Position numbers and translations under genes: made by a program
DNA from: Massilia sp. TS11
GTDB lineage: Bacteria; Pseudomonadota; Gammaproteobacteria; Burkholderiales; Burkholderiaceae_D
Assembly: GCF_022012445.1 (NCBI RefSeq)
Contig: NZ_JAKLTS010000014.1
Coordinates: 51,301-115,300, forward strand
Reading direction: 5' to 3'
DNA length: 64,000 nt
In this document: piece after piece, positions 8,776-16,526 of the stretch
How positions within the stretch are numbered: position 1 is the stretch's first letter
How the letters are laid out: each line of letters begins with the position of its first letter
The notes under the pieces: model-generated
The model's input: only the letters and a program-made list of their open reading frames with translations
Database searches by the model: none
Told to the model about the DNA's origin: nothing

Positions 8776-9204
8776 ATGCACAGCCTGCTTTGGGCCACCC
8801 TGCTGGCCGCCGTCGATCCCACCGCCGCCGATGCGATTGCCATGGCCGAGAAGGCGGCCGCCTACGGGCGCGCGCACGGCCAGCAAGCCCTGCTCGAGAA
8901 AATTGCCGCCAAGGACCCCGACTTCATCCAGGGCAGCCTGTATGTCGACGCGCGCGACATCCACAGCGGCGTGGTGCTGGCCCACCCGGTCAATCCCCAG
9001 CTGGTCGGCAAGGACCTGGTGAATGTGCCCGACGCCTCGGGCAAGCTGTACCGCAAGGAAATCCTGGCCGTGGCCAAGGACAAGGGCAAGGGCTGGGTCG
9101 ACTACCACTACAAGAATCCGGTCTCGGGCAAGGTCGAGCCGAAGACGACCTATATCCTGCGGCTGGGCGACATCGTGTTGGAGGCCGGCATCTACAAGAA
9201 ATAG
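8776..9204 (+). CDS. Stand-alone single Cache domain protein
   Basis: The 142-residue protein is nearly all one Cache_2-like sensor domain: a long helix, then GSLYVDARDIHSGVVLAHP, NPQLVGKDLVNVPDASG and a closing strand set with VDYHYKNPVSGK. Such domains usually form the outer part of chemoreceptors and kinases, but here no membrane helix or output domain follows. A short hydrophobic N-terminus (SLLWATLLAAV) may act as a signal peptide, which would make it periplasmic. AAAGGAG precedes ATG 8776. It reads in the same direction as the HDOD gene, 82 bases downstream. A ligand-binding or redox-related role is possible; no function is assigned. Confidence 0.7.
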   Translation: MHSLLWATLLAAVDPTAADAIAMAEKAAAYGRAHGQQALLEKIAAKDPDFIQGSLYVDARDIHSGVVLAHPVNPQLVGKDLVNVPDASGKLYRKEILAVAKDKGKGWVDYHYKNPVSGKVEPKTTYILRLGDIVLEAGIYKK

Positions 9205-9286
9205 AAGATGCCAGCCTGTCATCGCGGCGTCACGGTGAATCGTGTACAGTGTTGGCTTTTGTGCCCGCCGCCACAACGCTAGTCAA

Positions 9287-10147
9287 ATGAGCAATATTGC
9301 TTCCCCTGCGAATGGAACCGACGCCGTTGATGCGCTGATCAAATCGATCCGCATCCCGCCCCGCCCCAGCCTGCTGATGGCCTTGCAGAAGGAGCTGTCC
9401 CAGCCGCAACCGGCGCCGGAAAACATCGCCCGCATCATTTCGAGCGACGTCGGCATGTCGGGCGCCCTGCTCAAACTGGCCAACTCGGCGATCTGGGGCG
9501 GCGGCCACAAGTCGAACTCGATCGAACAGGCGATTCTGTTCCTGGGCATCAACCAGGTCGCCTCGCTGATGGCCGGCCTGCTGGCGCGCAAGGCGATCCG
9601 CGCCGGCGGCCGTTCCCTGGTCGCGTTCTGGGACGTGTCCGACCGCCGCGCCCAGGCCATGGTCCACCTGTCGCGCGCCCTGCGCGTGGGCGAGCCGGAC
9701 GTGGCCCACACCTTCGGCCTGTTCGCCGACATGGGCGTGCCGCTGCTGACCGCGCGCTTCCCCGAGTACGAGGCCGTGTATGCGCGCGCCGTGACCGATC
9801 CGGAACGCCCGATCACGGCCATCGAAGAAGAGGCCTTCAGCACCCACCACGCCGCCATCGGCTGCCTGCTGGCGCGCAACTGGGGCCTGGCCGAGGACAT
9901 CTGCTGGGGCATCCTGCACCACCACGACTACCGCGTCATCGAAGACCAGGGCACGGCGGAGCTGCTGCGCTCGCTCGTGGCCCTGTCCCTGGTGGCCGAA
10001 GCGGCGATCCAGAAATACCAGGGCCATTCCGATTCGCTCGAATGGCACAAGGGCGGCGATCTGGCGCGCGCCCACCTCGGCCTGTCGCACGAGGAAGTGG
10101 CCGACCTGGTGGCCGACCTGATCGAAGCCTTCCACGGCGACCAGTAA
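9287..10147 (+). CDS. HDOD domain signalling protein
   Basis: The 286-residue protein is almost entirely one HDOD domain, a relative of the HD phosphohydrolases that usually lacks catalytic metal ligands. Typical segments are IPPRPSLLMALQKEL, ISSDVGMSGALLKLANSA and LGINQVASLMAGLL, then a second helical part with HHAAIGCLLARNWGL and ILHHHDYRVI. HDOD proteins act in the cytoplasm as regulatory partners in c-di-GMP, motility or stress pathways. The frame is open upstream to 9242, but ATG 9287 leads straight into the usual short linker before the domain and is preferred; no strong ribosome binding site is seen before it. Confidence 0.82.
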   Translation: MSNIASPANGTDAVDALIKSIRIPPRPSLLMALQKELSQPQPAPENIARIISSDVGMSGALLKLANSAIWGGGHKSNSIEQAILFLGINQVASLMAGLLARKAIRAGGRSLVAFWDVSDRRAQAMVHLSRALRVGEPDVAHTFGLFADMGVPLLTARFPEYEAVYARAVTDPERPITAIEEEAFSTHHAAIGCLLARNWGLAEDICWGILHHHDYRVIEDQGTAELLRSLVALSLVAEAAIQKYQGHSDSLEWHKGGDLARAHLGLSHEEVADLVADLIEAFHGDQ

Positions 10148-10245
10148 GCGCGCCCTCCCCAGGTTGACTTGGCGCCCTGCTGCGCCGATACTGGTTTGGG
10201 GGAGGGATGCCGCAGAGCGATCCCGCCCCAATCCTTGGAGGGGAC

Positions 10246-11427
10246 ATGAAACGCATTGCCATCCTACTGTGCGCGCTCGTGCTGAGCGGCTGCGCCAGTA
10301 TGCAAGCCCAAGTCGGCGCCGCGCCGGCCAGCATCTTTGCCGACCAGGCCTTCGCGCCGCCGACCGAACCCATCGGCGTGCAGCAGGCGTTCACGCTCAG
10401 CCCCGCCATGCGCGACTATCTGCAGCAGACGGTGCGCACGGCACCCGGCAGCAATCCGCAGCGGCGCCTGTTCAATGCCCTGTACGCCAAGGGCCAGCTG
10501 CTGGTCGAGTATGACGCCAGCAAGACCCGCCTGCCGGCCGAGACGTTTGAGCAGAAGGCCGGCAACTGTCTGTCGCTGGTGCTGCTGACGGCCGCGTTTG
10601 CCAAGGAACTGGGGCTCGACATCACCTACCAGAATGTGCTGGTCGACGAGACTTTCAGCCGCAGCGGCAATCTGGTGTTCGCCAGCCACCATGTCAACAT
10701 CACGCTGGGCAAGCTGCGCCCCTATGGCGGCACGGTGATCACCGCGCGCGACGACGAGGCCAGCCTGTACACGGCCAGCGCCATCACGATCGACTTCCTG
10801 CCGCCGCCGGACGCGCGCGCGCTGCGCTCGCTGGCCATCGACGAGAACACCGTGCTGGCCATGTACATGAATAACCGCGCGGCCGAGAGCCTGGCCGCCG
10901 GCGATCTGAACAACGCCTATGCCTGGGCCGCGGCCGGGGTGCGCCAGTATCCGGGCTTCGTCAACACCTACAACACCCTGGGCGTCATCTATTCGCGCCG
11001 CGGCCTGCTCGACCAGGCCGAAACCACGCTGCGCTACGCCCTGCTGGTCGATCCCGACAACCGCCTGATTCTGTCGAATCTGGTGCCGGTGCTGGCCAAA
11101 CAGGGCAAGGACGGCGAGGCCGGGCAGCTGCGCGAACGGGTCGCCCGGCTCGATCCGCACCCGCCTTTCGAATTCTTCGACAAGGGCATGGAGGCGGCCC
11201 GGCGCGGCGCCTGGGCCGAAGCGCGCGACTACTTCCGGCGCGAAGTGCGGCGCGCGCCCTACTACCACGAGTTCCACTTCTGGCTGGCGATGGCCAGCTA
11301 CAAGCTCGGCGAGCTCGATACCGCGCGCGAGGAGATGGACCTGGCCGTCCAGACCAGCACCACGCGCCGCGACAGCGCCCTGTACGAGGGCAAGCTGGCC
11401 GCGCTGCGCCAGATGCGGCTGCGCTGA
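10246..11427 (+). CDS. Lipoprotein with transglutaminase-like and TPR domains
   Basis: The 393-residue protein starts with a lipoprotein signal peptide (LLCALVLSGCAS, lipidated Cys expected at the lipobox). The next ~200 residues look like a transglutaminase-like cysteine-peptidase fold: Cys in KAGNCLSLVLLTAAFAKELG and His in FASHHVNITLG. The second half has TPR repeats (for example AYAWAAAGVRQYPGFVNTYN and TLRYALLVDPDNRLILSN) and probably mediates protein contacts. It should sit in the periplasm attached to a membrane. GGAGG lies just before ATG 10246; an in-frame ATG at 10207 would bury the signal peptide and was rejected. Function is unknown; peptide or isopeptide processing is a family-level guess. 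Confidence 0.75.
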   Translation: MKRIAILLCALVLSGCASMQAQVGAAPASIFADQAFAPPTEPIGVQQAFTLSPAMRDYLQQTVRTAPGSNPQRRLFNALYAKGQLLVEYDASKTRLPAETFEQKAGNCLSLVLLTAAFAKELGLDITYQNVLVDETFSRSGNLVFASHHVNITLGKLRPYGGTVITARDDEASLYTASAITIDFLPPPDARALRSLAIDENTVLAMYMNNRAAESLAAGDLNNAYAWAAAGVRQYPGFVNTYNTLGVIYSRRGLLDQAETTLRYALLVDPDNRLILSNLVPVLAKQGKDGEAGQLRERVARLDPHPPFEFFDKGMEAARRGAWAEARDYFRREVRRAPYYHEFHFWLAMASYKLGELDTAREEMDLAVQTSTTRRDSALYEGKLAALRQMRLR

Positions 11428-11465
11428 GCGCGGCTCGGCGCGCGGGCCGTGTATAGTCTCGGCCC

Positions 11466-12563
11466 ATGAAGCGCAGCGCTCTGATCCTGACCCTCGTACT
11501 GGCCGGCCTGGCCCAGGCCGCGACCACGCTCGGCATCCGCGCGCCGGTTGGCACCGCCAGCGTCGCCTACGACATCAATGCGCGTGGCCAGGCCGTGGCC
11601 GTGCTCGAAACCCCCAAGGGCCGCCAGCGCGGCGTGCTGATCGAAGGCGCGCGCATCACCGAACTGCTGCTCCCGGGCGGGAACGAGAGCGAAGTCCACG
11701 CCATCAATGACGCCGGCCAGGTGGTCGGCTCGGCCAAGGACGCCAACGGCCACTGGCGCGCCTACCTGTACACGCGTGCGGACGGCATGCGCGAACTGGG
11801 CACGCTGGGCGGCAAGAGCAGCTACGGCACCGCCATCAATGCGGCCGGCCAGGTGGTCGGGTTTGCCGACACCCCGGGCGGCGGCTACCACGCTTTTCTC
11901 TACGACGGCCGCAACCTGATGGACCTGGGCACGCTCGGCGGCAGCCTCAGTCAGGCCAGCGGCATCAACCGCCACGGTCAGGTGACCGGCACCTCGGCCG
12001 TCGGACGCGACCAGCGCCACGCCTTCCTGTACGACCCGCGCAGCGGCATGCGCGACCTCGGCACCCTGGGCGGCGGCTCGAGCGCGGCGGCCGCCATCAA
12101 CGACGCCGGGATGGTGGTCGGCGCGGCCGAAACGGCGCGCGGCGCCTGGCATGCCTTCGTGTTCGACGGCCAGCGCATGATCGACATCGGCGCCCTGCTC
12201 GGCGAGGGCGACAGCTTCGCCAATGGCATCAACAACGCCGGCCAGGTGGCCGGCAGCTGGCAGCTGAAGGACGAGCGCCGCAGCTTCGTCTGGCAGGCCG
12301 GCAAGCTGACGGTCTACCGCGGCGGCCAGGGCCTGTTTCTGATTAACGCCGTCAACGACCAGGGCCTGGTGATCGGCGCCATCCGCGGCACCCATTTCGA
12401 GGCCGCCACCATGGCCGTCGACGCTGTGCCGATGGAAGCGGCCGGGCTGGTGCCGACCCTGGCGCCGGTTCTGGCCGGCGCCATGCTGCTGGCCGGCGCC
12501 ATCATCGTCTGGCGCAAACGCTACCGCGGCCTGTCCTGGCGCAGCCTGCGCGAACGGCGCTGA
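11466..12563 (+). CDS. Secreted HAF-repeat protein with C-terminal membrane anchor
   Basis: The 365-residue protein has a signal peptide (ALILTLVLAGLAQA) followed by at least five diverged copies of a roughly 45-50 residue unit. Each unit has the pattern 'AINAAGQVVG ... HAFLYDG ... MxDLGTLGG', the signature of HAF repeats, which are predicted to form beta-propeller-like extracellular modules. Near the C-terminus a hydrophobic helix (LVPTLAPVLAGAMLLAGAII) is followed by a basic tail (WRKRYRG and further Arg), so the protein is probably anchored in the membrane with its repeats outside. The anchor resembles sorting tripartite tails but lacks a PEP or IPTL motif. No enzyme domain is seen; adhesion or surface structure is only a guess. 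Confidence 0.75.
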   Translation: MKRSALILTLVLAGLAQAATTLGIRAPVGTASVAYDINARGQAVAVLETPKGRQRGVLIEGARITELLLPGGNESEVHAINDAGQVVGSAKDANGHWRAYLYTRADGMRELGTLGGKSSYGTAINAAGQVVGFADTPGGGYHAFLYDGRNLMDLGTLGGSLSQASGINRHGQVTGTSAVGRDQRHAFLYDPRSGMRDLGTLGGGSSAAAAINDAGMVVGAAETARGAWHAFVFDGQRMIDIGALLGEGDSFANGINNAGQVAGSWQLKDERRSFVWQAGKLTVYRGGQGLFLINAVNDQGLVIGAIRGTHFEAATMAVDAVPMEAAGLVPTLAPVLAGAMLLAGAIIVWRKRYRGLSWRSLRERR

Positions 12564-12603
12564 ACCTTGTGCAAAGCGCCGAACTGGCAAATAATAGCGG
12601 GCT

Positions 12604-12858
12604 ATGAACGATACCCAACGCCCTCCCCTGCCCGACCATCTGTCGATCGACCCGCGCAGCCCGCACCACGTTGCCGCTGTGTTTCAGCACAACGTCGGCA
12701 TCCGCTTCAACGGCAAAGAACGCAATGACGTCGAGGAATACTGCATCAGCGAAGGCTGGATCAAGGTCGCCGCTGGCCGCACCCTGGACCGCAAAGGCCG
12801 TCCCATGCTCATCAAACTGAAGGGCACGGTCGAGGCCTTCTACGCCGACGCGCCCTGA
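12604..12858 (+). CDS. DUF3297 family protein
   Basis: This 84-residue protein matches the DUF3297 family of small cytoplasmic proteins found in many proteobacteria; conserved parts include LSIDPRSPHH, VGIRFNGKERNDVEEYC and GRTLDRKGRPMLIKLKG. Its length is normal for the family. No catalytic motif or membrane segment is present and no function is established. It begins 40 bases after the HAF-repeat gene on the same strand and may have its own promoter in the AT-richer gap just upstream (AAATAATAG). It is the last high-GC gene before the lower-GC toxin-antitoxin module. Confidence 0.85.
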   Translation: MNDTQRPPLPDHLSIDPRSPHHVAAVFQHNVGIRFNGKERNDVEEYCISEGWIKVAAGRTLDRKGRPMLIKLKGTVEAFYADAP

Positions 12859-13113
12859 GCGCGCCTGGCTGCTGCTGTGGTGGGCCGCGGCCACCCCGCC
12901 CCATCAGCCGACGCCCTTGTCCAGCAGCGCCACCAGATCCAAAGCGAGCACGGCCGTATCAAACCGGAGGATCTGGGAACGAATACATTGCCTCTGAGCA
13001 TGATCAACATCTGAAGCTTGCTCTCATGGAATTCTGACCTCCGTCGCGTTAGCCCGACTGGAGATTAAGCATGGCAACGCAGCTCAGATCAGTCATCAGC
13101 CAAGCGGCGCAAC

Positions 13114-13130
13114 ATATCATCTGATGATAT
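13114..13130. promoter_or_regulatory. Palindromic operator candidate upstream of the TumE/TumA module
   Basis: ATATCATC-T-GATGATAT is a perfect inverted repeat with 8-base arms and a one-base centre. It ends 5 bases before the ATG at 13136, and another GATGAT half-site overlaps that start. Its position over the ribosome-binding region and a TATATT -10-like hexamer (13128-13133) suggest an autoregulatory operator bound by the HTH protein encoded next. No binding evidence is available. Confidence 0.5.
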
Positions 13131-13135
13131 ATTAG

Positions 13136-13501
13136 ATGATGCGTACGGACCCGGCCATTGCCACTTTGCTGGACTTACACGGATCGATTCTCGATCAGGG
13201 TGGCGGCTACTGGATCAAGATTGAGGCTTGGCAGGTGATCCCTTCAGTTGCCGTCCCACACGGGATCCGATATAGCCTGACCTTGCATGAGCCATACGGC
13301 AAGCGCATCCTCGGTTACGACAACGCCCATGCAGTCAAGCCGCCCAAGAAGTTCAAATTTGCGGGGCGCATTCTGGCGTATGACCATAAGCACAGGAGTG
13401 CTTCTGATCAAGGTATGCCCTATGCCTTCAAGGATGCGCAGCAGCTCATCAAGGACTTCTTTGCAGATGTGGACCGAGTGCTTCAAGAGGTGACGAGATG
13501 A
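13136..13501 (+). CDS. Probable TumE-family toxin (DUF6516)
   Basis: The 121-residue protein resembles the DUF6516/TumE family: IRYSLTLHEPYGKRILGYDNAH, a linker with DHKHR, and a C-terminal helix LIKDFFADVDRVLQEV. Members are the toxin-like partners of small HTH proteins in type II-style modules; the biochemical activity of this one cannot be read from sequence. Two ATG codons in tandem open the gene directly after a palindrome, and there is no visible Shine-Dalgarno sequence. The 3' end overlaps the next gene by 4 bases (ATGA). Codon use is less GC-biased than the surrounding genes, pointing to acquisition by transfer. The gap before it (12859-13113) holds no gene I can support. Confidence 0.65.
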   Translation: MMRTDPAIATLLDLHGSILDQGGGYWIKIEAWQVIPSVAVPHGIRYSLTLHEPYGKRILGYDNAHAVKPPKKFKFAGRILAYDHKHRSASDQGMPYAFKDAQQLIKDFFADVDRVLQEVTR

Positions 13502-13851
13502 GAAAAACCATCACAATCGGAATTATGTCTCAAGAGGCCATTCGCGCCCGCGTCTTGGCCATCGCCCGCGGCGATTACAGGCCGCAGCCCAAGGAACCAA
13601 AAATCTGGTTCACGTCAATGAAATCACTCGCTGAAGTGCTGAGCGACGAAAATCGCCGCCTGCTGCACATCATCATGCAAACCAAGCCGGAATCGATTTC
13701 TGCTTTGGCGGAGCAGACAGGTCGCAAGCCCAGTAATTTGTCGCGCACGCTCAAAACCATGTCAAATTACGGCATCATTGAACTACGGCGCGAGCGCAAC
13801 CTGGTTCGTCCCATTGCAAAGGCAACAGAATTTCGCATCCTTGCCACCTGA
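13498..13851 (+). CDS. Winged-helix DNA-binding protein, probable TumA-type antitoxin
   Basis: The 117-residue protein has a winged-helix DNA-binding core: ISALAEQTGRKPSNLSRTLK is the helix-turn-helix, followed by a wing with YGIIELRRERN. This fits the HVO_A0114/MarR-like proteins that are regularly encoded directly after TumE-family toxins. Here it would neutralise the toxin and repress the operon through the palindrome at 13114-13130. It overlaps the preceding gene by 4 bases, so translation is probably coupled. An alternative start exists at the internal ATG 13525. Base composition is again lower in GC than the chromosome around it. The assignment as antitoxin is inference from pairing. 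Confidence 0.68.
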   Translation: MRKTITIGIMSQEAIRARVLAIARGDYRPQPKEPKIWFTSMKSLAEVLSDENRRLLHIIMQTKPESISALAEQTGRKPSNLSRTLKTMSNYGIIELRRERNLVRPIAKATEFRILAT

Positions 13852-13867
13852 TTGCTGACCCCAAGCT

Positions 13868-14365
13868 TTAGCGATCAAGAAGTTTTTGGAGCGCCTTCCA
13901 CTGCACAAGTTTTTGCGCATACGGCATCGTGTGAGCCGGGCTACTTGAGGGCAAGGCCACAATGCTGAAGTCCTTCGCCCGCCCACCCAAGCAGCGCAAA
14001 CCAATATCCCGCGCCAGATTCCCGTTAAAAGCCAGCGCGCCGATCTGCGCGTGTTGTGCCAACAGCGCCAACAAATCATTGTCAGCGCGGTTTCGAATAT
14101 CACTGTCCAGACTCCCCGCTCGCTGCGCATCGGCCACGACATCCCATAAGCCGACACCATGCTGGAGCAAAGCATCCAAGCGCGCCGAGTAAGGCAAAGT
14201 TTGCAGGTCGAGCGCCAAAACGTCCGACATCAAACGCCAGAAAGCATTCTGCGGATGCCCATAGTACTGCTGCAGGGCCAGCGATTTGTCGCCGGGCAGG
14301 CTGCCCAGGATGAGCACGCGCGTGTGCGCGTTGACGACGGGATCGAAACAGCGTTTGCGGTGCAT
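13868..14365 (-). CDS. DNA-deoxyinosine/uracil-DNA glycosylase family protein
   Basis: The 165-residue protein fits the small glycosylases of the uracil-DNA-glycosylase superfamily that act on hypoxanthine (family 6, HDG). Motif 1 is LILGSLPGDKS, followed by YGHPQNAFW; motif 2 is VALPSSSPAH, with the Ser/His pair typical of the family. It would remove deaminated bases from DNA. ATG 14365 was chosen because homologues start close to the segment RCFDPVVNAHTRVL; an upstream GTG at 14404 would add 13 residues. It converges with the toxin-antitoxin genes, 16 bases from the HTH gene stop. GC content is somewhat lower than average. Confidence 0.8.
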   Translation of the reverse strand: MHRKRCFDPVVNAHTRVLILGSLPGDKSLALQQYYGHPQNAFWRLMSDVLALDLQTLPYSARLDALLQHGVGLWDVVADAQRAGSLDSDIRNRADNDLLALLAQHAQIGALAFNGNLARDIGLRCLGGRAKDFSIVALPSSSPAHTMPYAQKLVQWKALQKLLDR

Positions 14366-14488
14366 GGCGTGCAGGGCGTGGCGGAAAATCCGATGGGCCT
14401 GCACCTTAGCACAGGCGCGCGCCGCCGGTGGTCTGGCCGGCGCCGGCCTGAGTTACAATCATCGCCACATTCTTCGACGGAGACCCGC

Positions 14489-14926
14489 ATGGAACAGCAA
14501 CGCGCCATCGACAGCCTGCTCGCCACCTACCGCGAGAGCCACATGCATCCGACCAATGAGCTGATTCATTGCGTCTGCATCCCGTTGATCGTGTTCTCGC
14601 TGCTGGGCCTGGTCTGGGCCCTGCATCCGGTGCTGGCCCTGCTCGTGGTCGGCGGCGCGATGGCCTACTACCTCAAGCTGTCGCGCCCGTTTGCAATGGG
14701 CATGCTGCTGGCCTCCCTGCTGTCGCTCGGCATCCTCGCGGCCATGCCGGCCCTGACCGTGCTGCCCGTGTCGCTGGCGATTTTCGTGCTGGCCTGGATC
14801 GGCCAATTCATCGGCCACAAGATCGAAGGCAAGAAGCCCTCGTTCTTCGACGATCTGCGCTTCTTGCTGATCGGCCCGCTGTTCGTGCTGAGCTTCCTGT
14901 ACAAGCGCCTGCACCTTGCCTGGTAA
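14489..14926 (+). CDS. Mpo1-like (DUF962) membrane protein
   Basis: The 145-residue protein fits the DUF962/Mpo1 family. It has a polar N-terminus with YRESHMHPTNELIHCVCIPL (conserved His residues), then about four membrane helices with WIGQFIGHKIEGKKPSFFDD before the last one. The yeast member Mpo1 is an Fe(II)-dependent dioxygenase that shortens 2-hydroxy fatty acids; the conserved His residues needed for iron seem to be present, but bacterial function is not established. The frame is open far upstream, yet ATG 14489 starts the conserved region and follows CGGAGA. It stands alone and is divergent from the glycosylase gene. Confidence 0.82.
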   Translation: MEQQRAIDSLLATYRESHMHPTNELIHCVCIPLIVFSLLGLVWALHPVLALLVVGGAMAYYLKLSRPFAMGMLLASLLSLGILAAMPALTVLPVSLAIFVLAWIGQFIGHKIEGKKPSFFDDLRFLLIGPLFVLSFLYKRLHLAW

Positions 14927-15056
14927 CAGATTCTTACCAAAAATGAATGGCTGGCGCCGCCCGTTTCCTTTAGTCTTCAGCTTGCCCGAGTCCTGCTCCT
15001 CTGAACGCCGGACCGGAAATGACATGACAAATAAAATCACCTCACGGAGCCACACT

Positions 15057-15509
15057 ATGAAATCTCTCGTCGCCATCGTCCTCGCCGCTGCCGCCCTGTC
15101 GGGCTGTGTCGTTGCCACCCACTCGGGCAGCAACTACCGCGGCTACGAAACCCAGAACGAACAGACCGTTCGCATGGGCACGGTTGAATCGGTGCGCACT
15201 GTCAACATCTCGAACCGCACCACCGGTGTCGGCGCCGCCACCGGCGCGGCCCTGGGCGGCATCGCCGCCGGCTCGAACATCGGCAATGGCAATGGTTCGG
15301 CAGCCGCCGCCGTCGCCGGCGCCGTGCTCGGCGGTGTGATCGGCCAGAAGATCGAAGCCTCGGCGAATGACCGCCCCGGCCTCGAAATCACCATCAAGCT
15401 CGACAACGGCGAACTGAAAGCCGTCGTCCAGGAAGCCGACGAAGCCTTCCGTCCGGGCGAGCGCGTGCGCCTGCTGTCGAACGGCCGCACCACCCGCGTG
15501 ACCCACTAA
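15057..15509 (+). CDS. Glycine-zipper outer-membrane lipoprotein (SlyB/Pcp-like)
   Basis: The 150-residue protein has a lipoprotein signal peptide with lipobox LSGC (lipidated Cys near residue 19). A glycine-zipper pair of helices follows (AATGAALGGIAAGSNIG and AAVAGAVLGGVIGQKI), as in the SlyB/Pcp and 17-kDa antigen families of outer-membrane lipoproteins. A C-terminal strand region (LEITIKLDNGELKAVVQEAD) closes the protein. Such proteins stabilise the outer membrane under envelope stress. CACGGAG lies 7-8 bases before ATG 15057; the longer open frame upstream was rejected because it would hide the signal peptide. A GC-rich hairpin at 15520-15543 follows. Confidence 0.85.
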   Translation: MKSLVAIVLAAAALSGCVVATHSGSNYRGYETQNEQTVRMGTVESVRTVNISNRTTGVGAATGAALGGIAAGSNIGNGNGSAAAAVAGAVLGGVIGQKIEASANDRPGLEITIKLDNGELKAVVQEADEAFRPGERVRLLSNGRTTRVTH

Positions 15510-15519
15510 GTCTCTCCCC

Positions 15520-15543
15520 GGGGCGGGCCTGCCGGTCCGCCCC
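15520..15543 (+). terminator. GC-rich hairpin after the glycine-zipper gene
   Basis: GGGGCGG (15520-15526) and CCGCCCC (15537-15543) can pair around a 10-base loop, 10 bases after the stop codon. No T-run follows, so a rho-independent terminator is uncertain; it may instead protect the 3' end of the message. Confidence 0.35.
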
Positions 15544-15596
15544 ATCCCCACCGGAAGTTTCCGGCAGAAAAGTGCGAAAGCCCCTATACTTTCGCC

Positions 15597-16526
15597 ATGT
15601 CCTCCCCGATTCTGTTTGTCATCGCCTCGCTGATCTGGGGCTCGACCTTCTATGCCATTACGCTGCAGCTCGGCGAGGTGGCGCCCGCGGTGTCCGTCGT
15701 CTACCGCTTTGGCCTGGCGGCCGCCACGCTCTTCCTGCTGTGCGCGCTCAAGGGGCAGAAGCTGCTGCTCGGCTGGAAAGTCCAGCGCTGGATGATGCTG
15801 CAGGGCTTCTTCACCTTCGGCCTGTCCTACGTCTGCACCTATAACTCCGAGCAGTATCTGGTGTCGGCCCTGGTGGCCGTGCTGTTCTCGCTGATGGTGT
15901 TCTGGAATCCGATCTTCAACCGCCTTGCCTTTGGCCAGCGCATCACCTGGCGCGTGTGGGCGGCCGGGGCCGTGGCCGTCTTCGGCACGGTGCTGCTGTT
16001 CTTCCATTCGATCCAGCAGGCCTGGACCGATATCCTGGCCGGCGGCCAGGGCCACTTCCTGCTCGGCCTGGTGCTGGCCCTGGTGGCCACGCTCGCGTCC
16101 TCGGCCGGGAATGTGGTGGTGATCAAGGTGCGCGAACATTCGGGCAATGTGATGCTGACCATGGCCTGGTCAATGCTGTGGGGCACCATGATGGTCGCCC
16201 TGTTTGCCCTGCTGACGGGCCAGCACTTCAGCATGCCGCACGGCTTGCCCTACTGGGGCGGCCTGCTGTATCCGTCGCTGTTCGGCTCGGTGATCGCCTT
16301 CCACTGCTATTTCACGCTGATCGCACGCATCGGCTCGCAGAAGGCCGTCTACATCGGCGTGGTGACGCCGGTGATCTCGGTGCTGCTGTCGATGCAGCTT
16401 GAAAATTTCCGGCCTGGAGCCAGCGAGTGGCTGGGCATGGTATTGTGTCTGGCCAGCGTGGCCTGGGCTTTGCGTACGCCCGCTGCGCCTTCCGTTCAAC
16501 CTACTGCACTTAAGAAAGCGGCATGA
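15597..16526 (+). CDS. EamA-family (DMT) exporter
   Basis: The 309-residue protein has ten hydrophobic helices in two EamA repeats, as in the drug/metabolite transporter superfamily (RhaT/YdcZ/RarD-like). The first repeat opens with IASLIWGSTFYAITLQLG and the second contains AGNVVVIKVREHSGNVMLT. It is an inner-membrane exporter or permease for small metabolites; the substrate is not predictable. ATG 15597 is preceded by a weak site. Its stop codon overlaps the start of the GNAT gene by 4 bases (ATGA), so the two are co-transcribed, and the acetyltransferase may modify a related compound. Confidence 0.85.
   Translation: MSSPILFVIASLIWGSTFYAITLQLGEVAPAVSVVYRFGLAAATLFLLCALKGQKLLLGWKVQRWMMLQGFFTFGLSYVCTYNSEQYLVSALVAVLFSLMVFWNPIFNRLAFGQRITWRVWAAGAVAVFGTVLLFFHSIQQAWTDILAGGQGHFLLGLVLALVATLASSAGNVVVIKVREHSGNVMLTMAWSMLWGTMMVALFALLTGQHFSMPHGLPYWGGLLYPSLFGSVIAFHCYFTLIARIGSQKAVYIGVVTPVISVLLSMQLENFRPGASEWLGMVLCLASVAWALRTPAAPSVQPTALKKAA

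Noticed and set aside
12859..13113. Gap between DUF3297 and the toxin-antitoxin genes as a site for a small gene or RNA
   Set aside because: No frame with a ribosome site and no clear hairpin with a T-run was found; only the palindrome at its right end stands out.
15520..15543. Hairpin after the glycine-zipper gene as a strong terminator
   Set aside because: The stem is good but there is no T-run, so it is listed only with low confidence.
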